Source: CAYNJF01 sp964397555
Lineage (GTDB): Bacteria; Pseudomonadota; Gammaproteobacteria; Berkiellales; Berkiellaceae
Direction: 5' to 3'
Assembly: GCA_964397555.1 (NCBI GenBank)
Contig: CAYNJF010000007.1
Coordinates: forward strand, 12,369-76,368
DNA length: 64,000 nucleotides
Below, in pieces: positions 45,992 to 53,425 of the stretch; position 1 is the first letter of the stretch, and every line of letters begins with the position of its first letter. The notes under the pieces are model-generated. The model searched no databases. It saw only the letters and a list, made by a program, of their open reading frames with translations, and was not told the DNA's origin. Position numbers and translations under genes: made by a program.

Positions 45992-46381
45992 TTATTCTCC
46001 TTTAATGGCCGTCATAAGGCCTTTAAATCGTGAGCTCAAAAATTGCAGTGATGCTAAATACTGCATTGAGTTTTCTGTGTACTTGGCAATCTCAACTTGA
46101 TCATCGACCGTGTTCCCATCAATGGATGGCTGGGTTGGTACTCGGTATTTGGTCGAGACAATGGCATCCGAGCCGGCATTAAAATGCCCTTTTGCGGTAG
46201 CCGTCATGTTTAAGTTCATAGCTTCGGTTTTTCCCAATACGGCTTTAAAGTCAACGTCCTTTGCTTTAAACCCTGGGGTGTCAGCATTGGCGATGTTATT
46301 GGCGAGCGTTTGAGCTCGTTGAGCACGCACTTTAACGGCTTGCTCATGAATCCCTAATGCTTTATCAAAACTAATGGCCAT
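45992..46381 (-). CDS. flgB: Flagellar rod protein FlgB
   Basis: 129 residues from the ATG at 46381 (AAGGAGGG upstream). The frame is open further upstream, to 46483, but the sigma54-type promoter at 46404-46423 lies inside that extension and the family N-terminus begins here (ISFDKALGIHEQAVKVRAQR, then NIANADTPGFKAKDVDF). It heads the flgBCDEFGHIJKL operon. Confidence 0.96.
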   Translation of the reverse strand: MAISFDKALGIHEQAVKVRAQRAQTLANNIANADTPGFKAKDVDFKAVLGKTEAMNLNMTATAKGHFNAGSDAIVSTKYRVPTQPSIDGNTVDDQVEIAKYTENSMQYLASLQFLSSRFKGLMTAIKGE

Positions 46382-46403
46382 ATGCCCTCCTTTTGCCTCA
46401 TGG

Positions 46404-46423
46404 TTGCAAACGCTATGCCAACT
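46404..46423 (-). promoter_or_regulatory. Sigma54 promoter of the flgB operon
   Basis: Minus strand TTGGCAT-AGCGT-TTGCA: GG of -24 and GC of -12 with the required 10-base interval (consensus TGGCAC-N5-TTGC). Transcription would begin near 46394, leaving a short leader with the AAGGAGGG ribosome site. FlrC is the expected activator. Confidence 0.85.
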
Positions 46424-46556
46424 CAAAGATTCATAATAAAACAAGAACTTAGTTAAGAGGCTAATATGTTGCGGAGCCACCAATCGGCATGTTCGCGGTC
46501 AAGTGCGGCAAATTCGGCTCAATACTGACCTTTCGATTGCCGGGCACACTCGCCTG

Positions 46557-46575
46557 CTTGGTATGCTTATTGCAG
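46557..46575 (+). promoter_or_regulatory. Sigma54-type promoter of flgA
   Basis: Plus strand TTGGTAT-GCTTA-TTGCA, with GG at 46560-46561 and GC at 46572-46573, exactly 10 bases apart. Start would be near 46585, 40 bases before flgA. It faces away from the flgB promoter, so one divergent regulatory region serves both operons. Confidence 0.75.
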
Positions 46576-46625
46576 TTTTTAATGTATAGAAGACAGTGTC
46601 ATGAATTTGACGAGGAACGCTACGA

Positions 46626-47312
46626 ATGGCTCGATTCTTTTTGTTGGGAATGTTGGTATTCTCTTTTGGCGCTCATGCCTCTAATCAATCCCTTAATGAA
46701 ATTACCAACTTGGTCGAAGAGTATGTTCGTGAGATGGTTTTAGATACAACGAACGATGATGATTTTGAGATTAAAGCGGTAAAAATAGACTCTAGGGTAC
46801 GCCTAAAACCTTGCGAAGGTCGTATGATCCCCGAATTGACACACGGCACCATTAATCGCTCTCGGGTGACGGTGACGGTCAGTTGCGATAGTGAGTCCTG
46901 GCATCTTCGAGTGCCTGTTGAAGTCAAGCGATATAAAGAAGTGGTGTTTGCAAAAACCACGATTCAACGGGGTGATGTGGTTCATGAGCAAGATGTTGAC
47001 TTAATGCGCGTGGATGCCTCTCGATTATCACAATTTTTTGACGATGCTGCAGATGTCTTAGGCAAGCAAGCCAAACGCTCTATTAATCAAGGCCGAATCA
47101 TTAAGCCAAATATGGTCCAAGAGCCTATGCTTATAAAGCGGGGAGCTCAGGTCAAGATGGTGATTACTTTACCAGGACTGGAAATCACGTCCCAAGGTGT
47201 AGCCAAAACCAACGGACATAAAGGTGAGTTCATTGAGGTGACAAACCTCTCTTCTCAAAAGGAAGTCCAAGCGTTAGTCATTGGTGAGAATGTAGTTCAA
47301 GTAACCCCGTAA
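46626..47312 (+). CDS. flgA: Flagellar P-ring assembly chaperone FlgA
   Basis: 228 residues with a signal peptide (FFLLGMLVFSFGAHA). The C-terminal SAF-like domain contains VVFAKTTIQRGDVVHEQDVD and SINQGRIIKPNMVQ, and it ends IGENVVQV, all typical. It helps FlgI polymerise in the periplasm. First gene of flgA-flgM-flgN-ycgR, 25 bases before flgM. Confidence 0.95.
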   Translation: MARFFLLGMLVFSFGAHASNQSLNEITNLVEEYVREMVLDTTNDDDFEIKAVKIDSRVRLKPCEGRMIPELTHGTINRSRVTVTVSCDSESWHLRVPVEVKRYKEVVFAKTTIQRGDVVHEQDVDLMRVDASRLSQFFDDAADVLGKQAKRSINQGRIIKPNMVQEPMLIKRGAQVKMVITLPGLEITSQGVAKTNGHKGEFIEVTNLSSQKEVQALVIGENVVQVTP

Positions 47313-47337
47313 CTGTTGAGTATTAAGGAGTAGGGAT

Positions 47338-47652
47338 ATGGATATCAACAGCGCTAACTTAAATGCGAGAGCTTCACTGCTGGATGAGGGCATATTAGAA
47401 AAACCCCAAGCATCCGAGTCCTCCAACAATGAGACTGAGGATACCTCTTCTGAGGTCGTGCACTTATCTTCGACCTCTGAGACCATCAAACAGTTGTCAA
47501 AGGCTATGGCCAAAGAAGCACCTTTGGACATGGACAAAGTGAATGCCGTCAAAGCGAAGATTGCCAATGGCGAGCTCGGTATTTTACAAAACAGCCCAGA
47601 AGGGGCTTTGAGCTTGGCTCAGAAAATCATGGATTATGAACAAGACCTGTAA
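47338..47652 (+). CDS. flgM: Anti-sigma28 factor FlgM
   Basis: 104 residues. The N-terminus is disordered and acidic. The C-terminal half, with MDKVNAVKAKIANGELGIL and ALSLAQKIMDYEQDL, is the conserved FliA-binding part. It blocks sigma28 until it is exported through the finished hook. It is also the known partner of HsbA-type STAS proteins, two of which are encoded at 18667-19283. TAAGGAG precedes the ATG. Confidence 0.93.
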   Translation: MDINSANLNARASLLDEGILEKPQASESSNNETEDTSSEVVHLSSTSETIKQLSKAMAKEAPLDMDKVNAVKAKIANGELGILQNSPEGALSLAQKIMDYEQDL

Positions 47653-47661
47653 GGAACGCGT

Positions 47662-48114
47662 GTGGACATCGATACTTACCTTGAATCTCAAATCAAAGCA
47701 CTCGAAGGTTTTCATCAAGGCCTGATGGAGGAAAAGCACTGTTTGGAAAACAGCGATTACGACCGCTACCCCACCATCTTGAAGAAAAAAGAATCGTTTG
47801 CCCAAACGATAGCCAAGGACAATCAGTCGTTTTTACCAGAAAACGCAAACTCTGAGCAGGTTCAAGCTTTTATTGATGAGCAGCTTGCCCAAGAGCCAAG
47901 CCTTAGATCACAACGAGAGCAGCATTGGTCAACGGTGGTTGAGCTGTTCGCTCAGTGCGAACATCATAACGAGGTCAATGCCCGCCTTCTGCAAGCCGCC
48001 GTTCAATTTAATGCCCGTTTACTTGATATGCTCACCGGTCGCACCCAAGACACCTACTCTAAAGAGGCCAAACCCGAGTCTCAAGTCGACTCAACGGCGA
48101 CTCGAAAGGTCTAA
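47662..48114 (+). CDS. flgN: FlgN-like flagellar export chaperone
   Basis: 150 residues, starting with GTG 10 bases after flgM (AAGGAACG upstream). Helical with coiled-coil composition (LESQIKALEGFHQGLMEEKH), and a Gln/Ser-rich C-terminal tail. FlgN binds FlgK and FlgL before export. Weak sequence conservation; order flgA-flgM-flgN supports the call. Confidence 0.85.
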   Translation: MDIDTYLESQIKALEGFHQGLMEEKHCLENSDYDRYPTILKKKESFAQTIAKDNQSFLPENANSEQVQAFIDEQLAQEPSLRSQREQHWSTVVELFAQCEHHNEVNARLLQAAVQFNARLLDMLTGRTQDTYSKEAKPESQVDSTATRKV

Positions 48115-48117
48115 ACC

Positions 48118-48864
48118 ATGCTTAAAAAGCTTAAAGCCCTCCTCCCATCAAAAGAAGCGCCCCAAGATAGCGTTTGGAAAAAATTCACCCGAAAAGTGAT
48201 GTATGAACTCCTTAGTTCCAGAGCTCCTTTGACGCTAAGCCTTGAAAGCACCACTGAGCAGTACGCAAGTCTTATCCTTGAAGTCTTCGACGACAAAGAA
48301 GTCGTCCTCTTGGATGAGCCCTTTCCAAGGGGCGCCCTCAATCTGCTCAAAGAGAATGACAAGTTATTTATCAGCTGCAAAAGCCAAGGGGTTGTGGTTA
48401 ATTTTGATGCTCACATTGTTCAAATCTTAGACTCTGATGTCAAAGGGATAGCCATAGCCTACCCAAAAGAGCTGGATTATATCCAACGTCGCGAATCGTT
48501 CAGAGTGATGATCCCACGCTCTCACCCTACCCAATTTAGCTTTATTTTGAGCCAGGTGGGTCAACTCAAAGCCAATGTGATGGATGTGTCCTTAACCGGC
48601 ATGCGCCTTTTGGTGCCCCATAACCTAGATAAGCACATCAAAGATGGTCAGCTCATTCAAAACGGACGTTTAGCCATCCATGAACAATCTCAAGTCTCCT
48701 GCCAAGTCAGGGTTTGCCATCATAAATACATACCTAGCCGTCGCGGCACCATTATCGGATGCGAATTTAGCGGCTTGTCCGCCGAGCAGCAGCAACAAAT
48801 GAATCAATCCGTCATGAATTTGCAGCGCCTCGTCAACCAACGAAACAACATCATCAAAGACTAA
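48118..48864 (+). CDS. ycgR: YcgR-type flagellar brake, c-di-GMP-binding PilZ protein
   Basis: 248 residues: N-terminal YcgR domain (about 30-115) and C-terminal PilZ domain. The c-di-GMP motif is intact: RRESFR at residues 124-129 and DVSLTG at 156-161 (consensus RxxxR and D/NxSxxG). In enterics YcgR with c-di-GMP slows the motor by contacting FliG/MotA. It lies 3 bases after flgN, so it belongs to the same transcript. Since the FlrA of this strain lacks its usual c-di-GMP motif, this may be a main route of c-di-GMP control over motility here. Confidence 0.92.
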   Translation: MLKKLKALLPSKEAPQDSVWKKFTRKVMYELLSSRAPLTLSLESTTEQYASLILEVFDDKEVVLLDEPFPRGALNLLKENDKLFISCKSQGVVVNFDAHIVQILDSDVKGIAIAYPKELDYIQRRESFRVMIPRSHPTQFSFILSQVGQLKANVMDVSLTGMRLLVPHNLDKHIKDGQLIQNGRLAIHEQSQVSCQVRVCHHKYIPSRRGTIIGCEFSGLSAEQQQQMNQSVMNLQRLVNQRNNIIKD

Positions 48865-48901
48865 AACCACCCAAGAAGAAGTTGCTCAACTTAGTATTTG
48901 C

Positions 48902-48929
48902 TTGATTTTTTTAGCTTTTCTGCTAGAAT
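48902..48929 (+). promoter_or_regulatory. Sigma70-type promoter before the small membrane peptide and tRNA-Arg
   Basis: TTGATT (48902-48907), 16 bases, TAGAAT (48924-48929). It precedes the peptide gene at 48962 and the tRNA at 49105, both on the plus strand, and argues against a longer N-terminus for the peptide. Confidence 0.6.
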
Positions 48930-48961
48930 TTAGCTATCTTCAAACGGAGTCATACTTGCAT

Positions 48962-49099
48962 ATGTTTGAACAACAACAGCACGAAGTCATCAATTTAAAG
49001 CCTTACCAACCGTTTGGCATCCCCATTCTTAAGCTCATGGGTGGCATCGCCCTTCTTTCTTTTCTCGCAACAGGCCTTTACGAATACTTTGTCCTCTAA
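48962..49099 (+). CDS. Small single-span membrane peptide, 45 aa
   Basis: From the ATG at 48962: a polar N-terminus (MFEQQQHEVINLKPY) followed by one hydrophobic helix (LKLMGGIALLSFLATGLY). The frame is open upstream, but that part overlaps the promoter. GGAG lies about 12 bases upstream, so the ribosome site is distant. I do not recognise the family. It ends 5 bases before the tRNA gene and probably shares its transcript. Confidence 0.55.
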   Translation: MFEQQQHEVINLKPYQPFGIPILKLMGGIALLSFLATGLYEYFVL

Positions 49100-49104
49100 T
49101 CAAT

Positions 49105-49181
49105 GCCTCGGTGGCACAGCTGGATAGCGCGTCCCCCTCCTAAGGGGAAGGTCGCAGGTTCGAATCCTGCCCGGGGCACCA
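49105..49181 (+). tRNA. tRNA-Arg (anticodon CCT)
   Basis: Acceptor GCCTCGG pairs with CCGGGGC (one G-T pair). The anticodon stem TCCCC/GGGGA encloses CTCCTAA with anticodon CCT, reading AGG. T-arm GCAGG-TTCGAAT-CCTGC, and an encoded ACCA-type 3' end. tRNA-Arg genes are frequent integration sites; I found no second copy of its 3' end in the window. Confidence 0.95.
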
Positions 49182-49394
49182 GAGACAACCCTCTTACCAT
49201 CCCAACACTCTACAATTCGCATCAAGAGTCATTGGTAAGGGAGCATTTGTTTTTGCATTAGAAGCCACTCTCGACGACCGGTCGTTTTTTTTCGATAAAA
49301 AAAACGAAAAGTCAACTTATTGCTATAGGAAAAGTTTTTTCGCAGTGCTACACTATGCGTGTGTTGTTGATTAGGTGGCTTGGGTGATGCGAAA

Positions 49395-49598
49395 ATGGAC
49401 AAATCAGAGAGAGTGGTTGGTAAAACTGAATGTGTGAGTGCGCAAGATAGCATGAAAAAAGAGCTTTTGAAGCTAATAAGTCGGTCATTAGGCAGCATGG
49501 AACAACTTTGTTCCAGTGAAGGCTTAGACGAATATGACATCGACGTTGGCTATCAAAAGCAGCATGATTGCGACGTCTACTGGTACAATCATTTGTAA
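49395..49598 (+). CDS. Small hypothetical protein, 67 aa
   Basis: Starts at ATG 49395 (an in-frame TTG lies 15 bases upstream). Charged helix (SMKKELLKLISRSLGSMEQL) followed by an acidic C-terminus with several Tyr (DEYDIDVGYQKQHDCD). A strong terminator follows directly, which supports a real transcript. I do not recognise it. Confidence 0.5.
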   Translation: MDKSERVVGKTECVSAQDSMKKELLKLISRSLGSMEQLCSSEGLDEYDIDVGYQKQHDCDVYWYNHL

Positions 49599-49604
49599 TC
49601 AAAT

Positions 49605-49637
49605 CAAAAAAGGAGAGCTTAGCTCTCCTTTTTTTTG
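49605..49637. terminator. Bidirectional rho-independent terminator
   Basis: AGGAGAG-CTTAG-CTCTCCT with an A-run before and an eight-T run after. It ends the small plus-strand gene at 49598 and can also end the minus-strand gene stopping at 49668. Confidence 0.88.
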
Positions 49638-49667
49638 CTTCATTTGCAGGGCATTTGATAAAAAAGC

Positions 49668-50057
49668 TCAAAGTGCCTTTAGAGAACACGACTGAGCATG
49701 TTCAGCGCGGTCATCTTTTTCACAGATCGTTGCCATGGAAGAGGGTCCTTCAGGCGGTTCAGTCTCTGGCTGCAACTTTGACAAGTTTAAAGCGCTTTTG
49801 CCTTTTGAGGGTCTTGTCGGTAAGACATCGTTAAAATACCCCTCCTTTTTGCCAAACCGGCGCATTGGATCTCGCATCAACTCCTTTTCAATAGCAATCA
49901 ATCGGTCTGAATCGGTCGGTGCCATCTGATCAACTAAAGTTGTAGACGCAACATTCGAAGAGTACCCAGTGGATTTGCCAAATCGTCGCTCAACACTCTC
50001 GATGACCCGGCGCAAAAGAACACTCGACAAAACTTCTTTTCCAAAGATAGGTTTCAT
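49668..50057 (-). CDS. Hypothetical protein with duplicated RRFGK..GY motif, 129 aa
   Basis: AAGGAG precedes the ATG at 50057. Two short related segments occur: VERRFGKSTGYSSNV (about residues 22-36) and PMRRFGKKEGYFNDV (about 64-78), so RRFGKxxGYxxxV is repeated. The C-terminal half is Pro/Glu/Ser-rich and likely disordered. No signal peptide or membrane segment. I recognise no family; short linear repeats of this sort occur in host-targeted proteins, but that is only a guess. Confidence 0.6.
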   Translation of the reverse strand: MKPIFGKEVLSSVLLRRVIESVERRFGKSTGYSSNVASTTLVDQMAPTDSDRLIAIEKELMRDPMRRFGKKEGYFNDVLPTRPSKGKSALNLSKLQPETEPPEGPSSMATICEKDDRAEHAQSCSLKAL

Positions 50058-50176
50058 AAGAACACTCCTTGTTACTTGTACCTACAAGTTAACGTCATCC
50101 GCGCCCTATGACAATCACTTTCTGAACTAAGTCAGAGATAGTAAGACAAAAGAAGTCTTCCATGACATTCGAATGC

Positions 50177-50986
50177 TTAAGATTGAAATTTAGGTTTGTC
50201 TGTACGCCTCTCTACCGTGGCTCCACTTTCACCAGAAGTGGTATGTTCATTTGAATATATAACCGGGGCCGATGCCGCAGTGGCTGGACCCATGTAACGC
50301 CTCCTCCTAGCACTTGGTGGTTTTGAGGGGAAGTGACCTTCAGGCTTGTGCGAGTTCATTATTTGCGTAAATAGATCGTGAATATCCTCAAATGACGCCC
50401 CTTCGCTTCTTGTGATTTTAACTTCCCTAGGTCTAGGAACAGCACCAGGAATCGCGATTCGCTCGGACGTGGCACGGCCGCTATTTTTGGCACGGCCGCT
50501 ATTTTCGGTTGAATCTGGATCCACGGGAGTGATTTCAAAGTCTCCTGGAGCAGGCCCTTCAGGTTCAAACCCAAACCCATCCATTTTAAAGATACCGTCT
50601 GGTTCTGGCTTAAAATTCTCAAACATGTCTTCGGCTTCAGCTTCAGATTCAACGCCAGCAGCCTGAACGACAGCGGCAGGTTCATAGGTATCAGGCTCGG
50701 CTTCAGCTTCAGATTCAACGCCAGCAGCCTGAACGACAGCGCCAGGTACATAGTCAGGCTCGGCTTCAGAGGCAACAGGTTGGTCTTTATTCGGGCCTTT
50801 TCCAAGACTTACCTCAGATACCTTTTTTGTCAGTTCTTTTAAATCATCAAACTCAAACATAAGCGGAGGCACACCAAAACCTTCTGAGTCCTCAGATACC
50901 TTTGGTGGTTGTACCACTACTTCAACAGGTTTCGCCTCGGAGACATCACCTTTTTCTTTTTGTGCTTCAGGGCCTTTTTGTGCCAT
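50177..50986 (-). CDS. Disordered Pro/Glu-rich hypothetical protein with tandem repeats, 269 aa
   Basis: Low-complexity acidic protein without signal peptide. Two tandem 22-residue units near residues 75-118 share AVVQAAGVESEAEAE (66-base DNA repeat, second copy with a 3-base difference). A shorter NSGRAKNSGRA duplication follows near residue 165. The C-terminal 100 residues are basic (SARRRRYMGP), giving an acidic-to-basic charge split. It follows the RRFGK protein gene's upstream side by 119 bases. Family unknown; a cytoplasmic or exported scaffold cannot be decided. Confidence 0.6.
   Translation of the reverse strand: MAQKGPEAQKEKGDVSEAKPVEVVVQPPKVSEDSEGFGVPPLMFEFDDLKELTKKVSEVSLGKGPNKDQPVASEAEPDYVPGAVVQAAGVESEAEAEPDTYEPAAVVQAAGVESEAEAEDMFENFKPEPDGIFKMDGFGFEPEGPAPGDFEITPVDPDSTENSGRAKNSGRATSERIAIPGAVPRPREVKITRSEGASFEDIHDLFTQIMNSHKPEGHFPSKPPSARRRRYMGPATAASAPVIYSNEHTTSGESGATVERRTDKPKFQS
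50632..50763. repeat. Tandem 66-base coding repeat, two copies
   Basis: Copies begin at 50632 and 50698, each starting CGGCTTCAGCTTCAG. They are nearly identical except for a 3-base deletion near the end of the second, and keep the reading frame of the disordered protein. Confidence 0.8.
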
Positions 50987-51107
50987 GGAATTCTCTACTA
51001 CCTAGTTCATTTTTCTTATAACTTTTCAAATTACCACAAAGCGCTCTTTTCACAAAAACACTGAACTTTATAGATAAGTTTTCGAACTTTATTATTGGCC
51101 TTTTTGT

Positions 51108-51220
51108 TCATCCACAGATAGTGTGGATAATTATGGTGAAAACATGAGCAAATCGTCAGTATAACTATTTTTTTATAATATAATCATACACTTACATATG
51201 TGTCTATTTTTTGAACACTC
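51108..51220. repeat. Direct repeat copy 1 (DnaA-box-containing block)
   Basis: About 113 bases, repeated without gaps exactly 221 bases further right. It contains TCCACA-N5-TGTGGA and the perfect DnaA box TGTGGATAA (51122-51130), then GGTGAAAAC, AGTATAACT and TTTTTGAACA. Confidence 0.75.
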
Positions 51221-51278
51221 GATTGAATAACTCTCTGTTGCCACTACTGATTGTGGTATCATACATACCAAAGCACAA

Positions 51279-51295
51279 TTGTACATTAATGAGTA
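51279..51295. promoter_or_regulatory. Palindromic motif TTGTACAT-TA-ATGAGTA (copy 1 of 3)
   Basis: The same motif stands before the two secreted-protein genes at 58862 and 60132. Core ACAT-TA-ATG is palindromic. Possible shared operator. Confidence 0.45.
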
Positions 51296-51328
51296 CACAG
51301 ATATGCGCAGAGTTGAAAAATGCGCTGT

Positions 51329-51441
51329 TTGTCCACATATTATGTGGATAAAGGTGGTGAAAACTTGCGTGAACTCATAGTATAACTCGTTTTTACCAAT
51401 TAAATCAGCACCTTATGTTGCTGTATGATTTTTGAACATCA
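51329..51441. repeat. Direct repeat copy 2 (DnaA-box-containing block)
   Basis: Diverged copy of the block at 51108. TGTGGATAA is at 51343-51351 inside CCACATA-TTATGTGG, and it ends just before the ribosome site of the small membrane protein at 51451. It may act as its promoter region (AGTATAACT is a possible -10). Confidence 0.75.
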
Positions 51442-51450
51442 AGGAACGCC

Positions 51451-51696
51451 ATGCTTTTACTCGCCTCCATTCCCGTGCTGCTTTTGCTGTTCGGTCGCAA
51501 ATATTTTCCTGGAAATATTCAATTAGGTTTATGTGTGTTGAGTATTCCCTTTGTCCTTATGGTTGCTTTTTACGCGGTTATCATTGCTTTGTGCGTTGGT
51601 GCAGCCTTGTTTGTCATTTACCACCTTAAAAATTGGCTTGACGGGCGCCAAGTCAAGTTGAGCCCTACGATCACCTGGTATCGCAAAAGACCTTAA
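51451..51696 (+). CDS. Small two-span membrane protein, 81 aa
   Basis: AAGGAACG precedes the ATG. Two hydrophobic segments (residues 1-13 and about 25-58), then a basic tail (WLDGRQVKLSPTITWYRKRP). I do not recognise the family. It is expressed from the duplicated region upstream. Confidence 0.65.
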   Translation: MLLLASIPVLLLLFGRKYFPGNIQLGLCVLSIPFVLMVAFYAVIIALCVGAALFVIYHLKNWLDGRQVKLSPTITWYRKRP

Positions 51697-51782
51697 GGCT
51701 CACTTGATTTTACGATAGAACCAATCCTCTTACCTTAGTGTATGATTTTCGACCAATAGGCTTCTTTGGTCGATGAATTTGC

Positions 51783-51810
51783 TTGTAATCTTTGGCAGCC
51801 CCGTTAGAAT
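51783..51810 (+). promoter_or_regulatory. Sigma70-type promoter of the exporter-dehydratase pair
   Basis: TTGTAA (51783-51788), 16 bases, TAGAAT (51805-51810), about 28 bases before the exporter start. Confidence 0.5.
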
Positions 51811-51837
51811 CATGACTCGTAGTATGAGGAGTCTGTG

Positions 51838-52452
51838 ATGAGTGTATTCCCGATGGTTCAAGGCTTTGGCCTGACAGCGTCTTTGATTGTGGCGATTGGT
51901 GCGCAAAACGCGTTCGTTTTAAAACAAGGGATTAAGCGTCAACACCGTCTTCTTACCGCAAGCCTTTGCATTCTCTTTGATATCCTTTTGATTACCGCAG
52001 GCGTGATGGGCCTGAGCTTACTGATTGAGCAAAACCCAGAATTTTTAGTCTGGTTCCGTGTCATAGGTTCGAGCTTTTTGTTTATGTATGGCCTCAAGTC
52101 GTTAATGAGTGCAGCCAGAGCCAAAGGGTACGAGGTCAGCTTGGAAAAACCTCCTGCTAAACCATGGACTACGGTACTCACCTTATTAGCCTTTACTTTT
52201 TTAAACCCGCACACCTACTTGGATACAGTCGTGCTTATTGGCGGTACCGGTGCGCAATTTGATCCCAATGAAAAAGCCTTATTTATCATCGGAGCCATTC
52301 TGGCATCGATTGTTTGGTTTTTCTCGCTTACTTACGGCGCCTCAAAGCTTGCCCCACTTTTTCAAAAAACCAAGACCTGGCAAATACTCGACACGCTCAT
52401 GGGTATCATGATGTTTATCCTGGGTGCTTTATTGATTTATCCGATGTTTTAG
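51838..52452 (+). CDS. LysE/ArgO-family amino acid exporter
   Basis: 204 residues from the ATG at 51838 (GAGGAG upstream; the GTG just before is less likely). Six hydrophobic segments. LIVAIGAQNAFVLKQGIKR near the N-terminus and FLNPHTYLDTVVLIGG in the middle are the LysE/ArgO signature. Known members export basic amino acids across the inner membrane. The serine dehydratase gene follows 34 bases later, so the two may be co-transcribed; the substrate cannot be fixed from sequence. Confidence 0.92.
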   Translation: MSVFPMVQGFGLTASLIVAIGAQNAFVLKQGIKRQHRLLTASLCILFDILLITAGVMGLSLLIEQNPEFLVWFRVIGSSFLFMYGLKSLMSAARAKGYEVSLEKPPAKPWTTVLTLLAFTFLNPHTYLDTVVLIGGTGAQFDPNEKALFIIGAILASIVWFFSLTYGASKLAPLFQKTKTWQILDTLMGIMMFILGALLIYPMF

Positions 52453-52486
52453 ATAATCCTATAGCCTCCAACCTATGGAGGCGCTT

Positions 52487-53425
52487 GTGAAATTACCATC
52501 GTATATCCAAAGTCCGATGATCCAATCTCGCTCCATGAGCGAGATGCTTCAAAAAGACGTCTTTTTAAAACTCGAAAATCTTCAACCTACGGGTTCATTT
52601 AAAGATCGCGGCATAGGCCATCTATGTGGCTATTATCATCACGAGAACGACAAAGGCTTTGTCGCGTCCAGCGGCGGCAATGCGGGGTTGGCTATGGCCT
52701 ATGCCGCCAAACGCCTGCATAAGCCTGCCACCGTCATTATCCCCAAAACCACCCCAACCCATATGATCCAAAAAATGGAATTGTTTGGTGCCAAAGTCAT
52801 TGTCCATGGTGACAACTGGAATGAAGCGGATGACTTGGCTCGTACCATGGTTGATAAAGAGCAACTCAACTATGTCTCACCCTTTAATCACCCCATGATT
52901 TGGCAAGGCTATGAGCCCATGATTGATGAGATCAATGCTCAAATTGGGGAACCTGATGCCATGATTATGTCCGTTGGTGGCGGTGGGCTTTTCACCGGCT
53001 TAATGCAAGGGATGATTAAACACGATTGGAATAAAGTCAAAATCATCACAGGGGAGACCCAAGGCGCCAACGCCCTGGCCAAGTCCTTATCTGAAAAACA
53101 ACGCATTACCATGGATAAGATTGACTCCATTGCCACAACGCTTGGGGCCAAACAAGTGCTCGAGCAAGCATTCGCATACGCGATTGAAAAAGAGGTGGTA
53201 CCCCACGTTTGCACCGACGCCGAAGCGGTATCCTCCATTGTCCAATTTGCCGATGCCACAAAAATGATCGTTGAACCGGCGTGTGGAGCCGCCCTATCCC
53301 CCATTTATCACAAACCAGAGCTTTTGGACGACTACCAAAAGATTGTCATCATTGTCTGTGGTGGCTCCGGAGTCAACATTGACCTCATAGGTCAGTGGGT
53401 GGATACCTACAAGCTTCCCCGCTAG
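52487..53425 (+). CDS. PLP-dependent L-serine/L-threonine dehydratase-like protein
   Basis: 312 residues from a GTG at 52487, which has GGAGG 7 bases upstream; an ATG at 52475 lacks a ribosome site. The PLP lysine is in TGSFKDRG (Lys39). The phosphate-binding loops are ASSGGNAGLA (about 60-70) and SVGGGGLFTG, and CGGSGVN lies near the end. Fold type II; known relatives deaminate Ser or Thr to pyruvate or 2-oxobutyrate. In the cytoplasm this would feed carbon from host-derived amino acids. Its stop overlaps the stop of a convergent 53-residue gene in a CTAG. Confidence 0.9.
   Translation: MKLPSYIQSPMIQSRSMSEMLQKDVFLKLENLQPTGSFKDRGIGHLCGYYHHENDKGFVASSGGNAGLAMAYAAKRLHKPATVIIPKTTPTHMIQKMELFGAKVIVHGDNWNEADDLARTMVDKEQLNYVSPFNHPMIWQGYEPMIDEINAQIGEPDAMIMSVGGGGLFTGLMQGMIKHDWNKVKIITGETQGANALAKSLSEKQRITMDKIDSIATTLGAKQVLEQAFAYAIEKEVVPHVCTDAEAVSSIVQFADATKMIVEPACGAALSPIYHKPELLDDYQKIVIIVCGGSGVNIDLIGQWVDTYKLPR

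Larger units (their letters stand above)
50987..51450. other. Intergenic region with a duplicated regulatory block
   Basis: 464 AT-rich bases between divergent genes. It holds the two direct repeats listed separately, an inverted repeat TGGTAT-CATAC-ATACCA near 51254-51270, and the TTGTACAT-type palindrome at 51279-51295. No gene seen. Confidence 0.7.

Noticed and set aside
48902..48961. Longer N-terminus for the small membrane peptide
   Set aside because: The extension overlaps a TTGATT/TAGAAT promoter; the ATG at 48962 is after the expected transcript start.
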